Of a stretch of DNA of 44,574 nucleotides, positions 42,705 to 44,574 are shown one piece after another. Position 1 is the stretch's first letter, and each line of letters opens with the position of its first letter. Position numbers and translations under genes: made by a program. The stretch covers positions 1 to 44,574 of the forward strand of contig QKDO01000112.1 in assembly GCA_003252075.1 (NCBI GenBank), read 5' to 3'. Origin of the DNA: Nitrospirota bacterium. Lineage in GTDB: Bacteria > Nitrospirota > Thermodesulfovibrionia > Thermodesulfovibrionales > UBA6898. The notes beneath the pieces were generated by a model. The model was not told where the DNA came from. It did not search any database and was given only the letters and a program-made list of their open reading frames with translations.

Positions 42705-43559
42705 ATGAAAACGGGATTTATAGGGCTGGGACATCTCGGCAAGGCAATGGCCAGAAGACTCGTGGCTGAAGGCATCGAACTGGCGGTCTGGAACAGGACA
42801 GCGGAAAAGGCGGCTGATCTGGGAGCGGCAGTCGCCGCCAGTCCCGCTGATCTTGCGGCGAGAACGGACGTTATATTTATGAATCTCTTCGACAGCGAGG
42901 CTGTCCGCTCCGTGGTCAGCGGCGCGGAAGGCATCTTGGACGCTGACTGCAGCGGAAGGATTATCATCGATACCAGCACGAACCACTTCGAAGACGTCAC
43001 GCACTTTCACGAGATGCTGAAGGAGAAGGGGGCATACTACCTTGAGGCTCCGGTGCTCGGCAGCGTTGTTCCGGCTTTACAGGGCAGCCTCACCGTTCTG
43101 GTCAGCGGCGAAAGGCACGCCTATGAAAGAGCATTACCACTGATCGAAAAGATCGGCAGGAACATCTTCTATCTTGAAAAGCCGGCGCTCGCGACCAGGA
43201 TGAAGCTCATCAACAACCTCGTGCTCGGCTCGTTTATGGCGACCCTTGCAGAAGCTATCGCCTTAGCCGAAGCCGTGGACATAGACAAGGCAAGGGCGAT
43301 TGACATGCTCCTTGCCGGTGCAGGCAACGCGGGCGTACTGCATGCGAAGAAGGAGAATATCCTCAAAGAAGACTTCTCGACCCAGTTCTCGTCTGCGCTC
43401 ATCTACAAGGACCTGCATTATCTGCAGGATCTTGCCTTTACCCTGAAACGTCCGCTCTTCACCGGAGCTGTGGCCAAGGAGCTCTTCGGCATGACCTTCA
43501 ACAGGGGGATCGCTGACCAGGATTTCTCCGCGGTCTATGAGGTGATCCGGGGGCTCTGA
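42705..43559 (+). CDS. NAD(P)-dependent beta-hydroxyacid dehydrogenase (3-hydroxyisobutyrate/GLYR family)
   Basis: The 284-residue enzyme has the Rossmann motif GFIGLGHLGKAMARRL (~4-19), the substrate site GSVVPALQGSLTVLVSG (~119-135), and the catalytic Lys167 with Asn171 (KLINNLVLG). The helical C-terminal half is typical. It would oxidise or reduce a 3- or 4-carbon beta-hydroxyacid, for example 3-hydroxyisobutyrate, tartronate semialdehyde or succinic semialdehyde. A valine or glyoxylate link to the liv operon is only suggestive. AGGAGGG lies before the ATG. It is followed directly by the cyclophilin-like gene (1-nt gap). Confidence 0.9.
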   Translation: MKTGFIGLGHLGKAMARRLVAEGIELAVWNRTAEKAADLGAAVAASPADLAARTDVIFMNLFDSEAVRSVVSGAEGILDADCSGRIIIDTSTNHFEDVTHFHEMLKEKGAYYLEAPVLGSVVPALQGSLTVLVSGERHAYERALPLIEKIGRNIFYLEKPALATRMKLINNLVLGSFMATLAEAIALAEAVDIDKARAIDMLLAGAGNAGVLHAKKENILKEDFSTQFSSALIYKDLHYLQDLAFTLKRPLFTGAVAKELFGMTFNRGIADQDFSAVYEVIRGL

Positions 43560-43560
43560 T

Positions 43561-43944
43561 ATGTCATCCAAAATACGGATCATGGCAGGAGATATCACGG
43601 TGGACGCAAAGCTGTTCGATACTGATTGCGCGGCTGCGATTGCCGCCATACTGCCGATAGAGGCTGTTCCCAACGAATGGGGAGACGAGTTCTATTGCGA
43701 GATACCGCTTATCATGTCACATGACCATACCGCAACGGTCAAGGTGAACATCGGCGACATCGGCTACTGGCCTCCGGGAAGGGCCCTCGCCATTTTCTTC
43801 GGCCCGACACCGCTGAGCACCGGAACGAAACCTGTCCCTGCAAGCGAGGTGAATATCGTGGGCAGGATCATGGGAGATGCGCTTGTCCTGAGAAAAGCAA
43901 AGGGGATACAAAAGCTGACCATAGTCGAAGTCAAGCCGTTATAG
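43561..43944 (+). CDS. Cyclophilin-like domain protein (TM1367 type)
   Basis: The 127-residue protein resembles the small archaeal/bacterial cyclophilin-fold family exemplified by TM1367: RIMAGDITVDAKLFDTDCA, NEWGDEFYCEIPLIM, NIGDIGYWPPGRALAIFFGPTP. No peptidyl-prolyl isomerase active-site residues of classic cyclophilins are visible, so enzyme activity is doubtful. It begins one base after the dehydrogenase stop, so the pair is a tight operon. Confidence 0.82.
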   Translation: MSSKIRIMAGDITVDAKLFDTDCAAAIAAILPIEAVPNEWGDEFYCEIPLIMSHDHTATVKVNIGDIGYWPPGRALAIFFGPTPLSTGTKPVPASEVNIVGRIMGDALVLRKAKGIQKLTIVEVKPL

Positions 43945-43962
43945 CGAAAACTGAAACTATCC

Positions 43963-44337
43963 ATGATCTCCAGGCTTCTTGCTGACCTGACCGTAGTTAT
44001 TCATTTCCTCTGGATCGTTTTTTTGATCTTCGGGGCGTTTGCGGGCAGGATACACAGGATCATCAAATATATCCATATCGGCGGGTTGGCCTTTGCGCTT
44101 ATGCTCCAAGTCTTTGGCTGGTACTGTCCCCTGACCCATCTCGAGGTTTGGCTGAGGGCGCACCATGATCCGGCACAGGCATATGCCGGTTCCTATATCA
44201 TCCACTATCTCGAAAAGGTGATTTATGTGGAAGTGGACAGATGGACCATCCTTGTCCTTACGATAGTGCTCTGCCTGTTCAATGTCTGGATTTATAGGAG
44301 GGGAAGAAAGGGCTGCAGTATCCGGCCGAACAAATGA
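43963..44337 (+). CDS. DUF2784 family membrane protein
   Basis: The 124-residue protein has three to four hydrophobic segments (LLADLTVVIHFLWIVFLIFG; YIHIGGLAFALMLQVFGWYC; WTILVLTIVLCLFNVWI) and the DUF2784 hallmark LADLTVVIHFLWIVFLI...GWYCPLTHLE. The family is of unknown function. It is the third gene after the dehydrogenase, 18 nt from the previous stop. Confidence 0.85.
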   Translation: MISRLLADLTVVIHFLWIVFLIFGAFAGRIHRIIKYIHIGGLAFALMLQVFGWYCPLTHLEVWLRAHHDPAQAYAGSYIIHYLEKVIYVEVDRWTILVLTIVLCLFNVWIYRRGRKGCSIRPNK

Positions 44338-44452
44338 AAATAGATATTGTTTCCTGCAGAAAACCGAATAGTATATCGGCTCTCTGGAAAAGTTACGATA
44401 CATAGGCGACGTTAAGGGATAAATGGATCATTATGCGCGATGTCAGGTCTGC

Positions 44453-44458
44453 TATACT
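44453..44458 (+). promoter_or_regulatory. -10 box upstream of the HU-type gene
   Basis: TATACT at 44453-44458 would start transcription near 44466, 30 nt before the HU-type ATG, with AAGGAGG in the leader. No strong -35 is visible 17 nt upstream. Confidence 0.45.
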
Positions 44459-44495
44459 ATGGGAAATTTACCCTATGACAAGGAGGATTACTACT

Positions 44496-44574
44496 ATGGC
44501 AAAGGCAATGACGAAGTCGCAGATTGTGGAGCATCTGGCAAAGAAGGCGGACCTTAAGAAGACACAGGCTGCCT
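44496..44574 (+). CDS. HU/IHF-type DNA-binding protein, partial (cut by window edge)
   Basis: Only the first 26 codons are present. They read MAKAMTKSQIVEHLAKKADL then KKTQAA, the N-terminal helix-turn-helix dimer region of HU/IHF proteins. AAGGAGG lies 9 nt before the ATG. The HU family compacts nucleoid DNA. The remainder is outside the window. Confidence 0.8.
   Translation, partial: MAKAMTKSQIVEHLAKKADLKKTQAA

Overview
The window is a gene-dense bacterial chromosome segment with no phage, IS, CRISPR or plasmid functions that I can see. The gene set suggests a Gram-negative anaerobe or microaerophile: lnt, a BamD-like lipoprotein and DegP-type protease imply an outer membrane; a flavoprotein/Fe-S/di-haem-type cytochrome b succinate dehydrogenase-fumarate reductase, an ACT-malic enzyme and a MauG-type di-haem peroxidase point to respiratory metabolism. 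The combination fits Nitrospirota (Thermodesulfovibrio-like) or a deltaproteobacterial relative. That placement is inference from gene style, not a database result.

Layout. 1-2813: lnt and prfB as a tight minus-strand pair; prfB carries the classical programmed +1 frameshift. 2857-2932: a lone tRNA-Phe(GAA) with its own promoter. 3036-4568: comM. 4712-6039: a small lipoprotein gene, then an FmdB zinc ribbon and a small transaldolase on the minus strand. 6104-12160: a minus-strand run of radical SAM/DUF2344 protein, RNase G, LarE (these three overlap end to end) and a GlcF-like Fe-S protein. 12161-13447 is mostly non-coding around one small exported protein. 13448-20274: glycogen phosphorylase, then on the minus strand an OmpR-type regulator/histidine kinase pair, an HtrA protease, and a previously hidden 67-residue Cys-rich ORF. 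20275-20955 is a 0.68 kb non-coding gap with tandem hairpins. 20956-27404: BamD-like lipoprotein, siroheme-type dehydrogenase, a three-domain acyl-ligase/ACP/acyltransferase, a ThiF/MoeB-like E1 enzyme, a 58-codon ORF, and a membrane GGDEF-like protein. 27468-32360: ACT-malic enzyme divergent from sdhCAB. 32503-37688: livKHMGF branched-chain amino-acid ABC transporter with a CBS-ACT protein. 37691-40671: a SRPBCC protein divergent from a secreted protein built of four 27-residue Cys-rich repeats joined to a YtkA/FixH-like domain, then a MauG peroxidase. 40774-44574: mnmG, a beta-hydroxyacid dehydrogenase/cyclophilin-like/DUF2784 cluster, and the start of an HU-type gene cut by the window edge.

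Most worth a second look: the secreted 28-cysteine repeat protein fused to a YtkA-like domain next to a di-haem peroxidase (38318-40389), which looks like an envelope metal-handling unit I do not recognise as described; the two hidden small ORFs (16160-16363 and 25889-26065); and several starts (glcF-like 7297, bamD 20956, mnmG 42651) that have a -10 box 6-9 nt upstream and no ribosome binding site, suggesting leaderless mRNAs.
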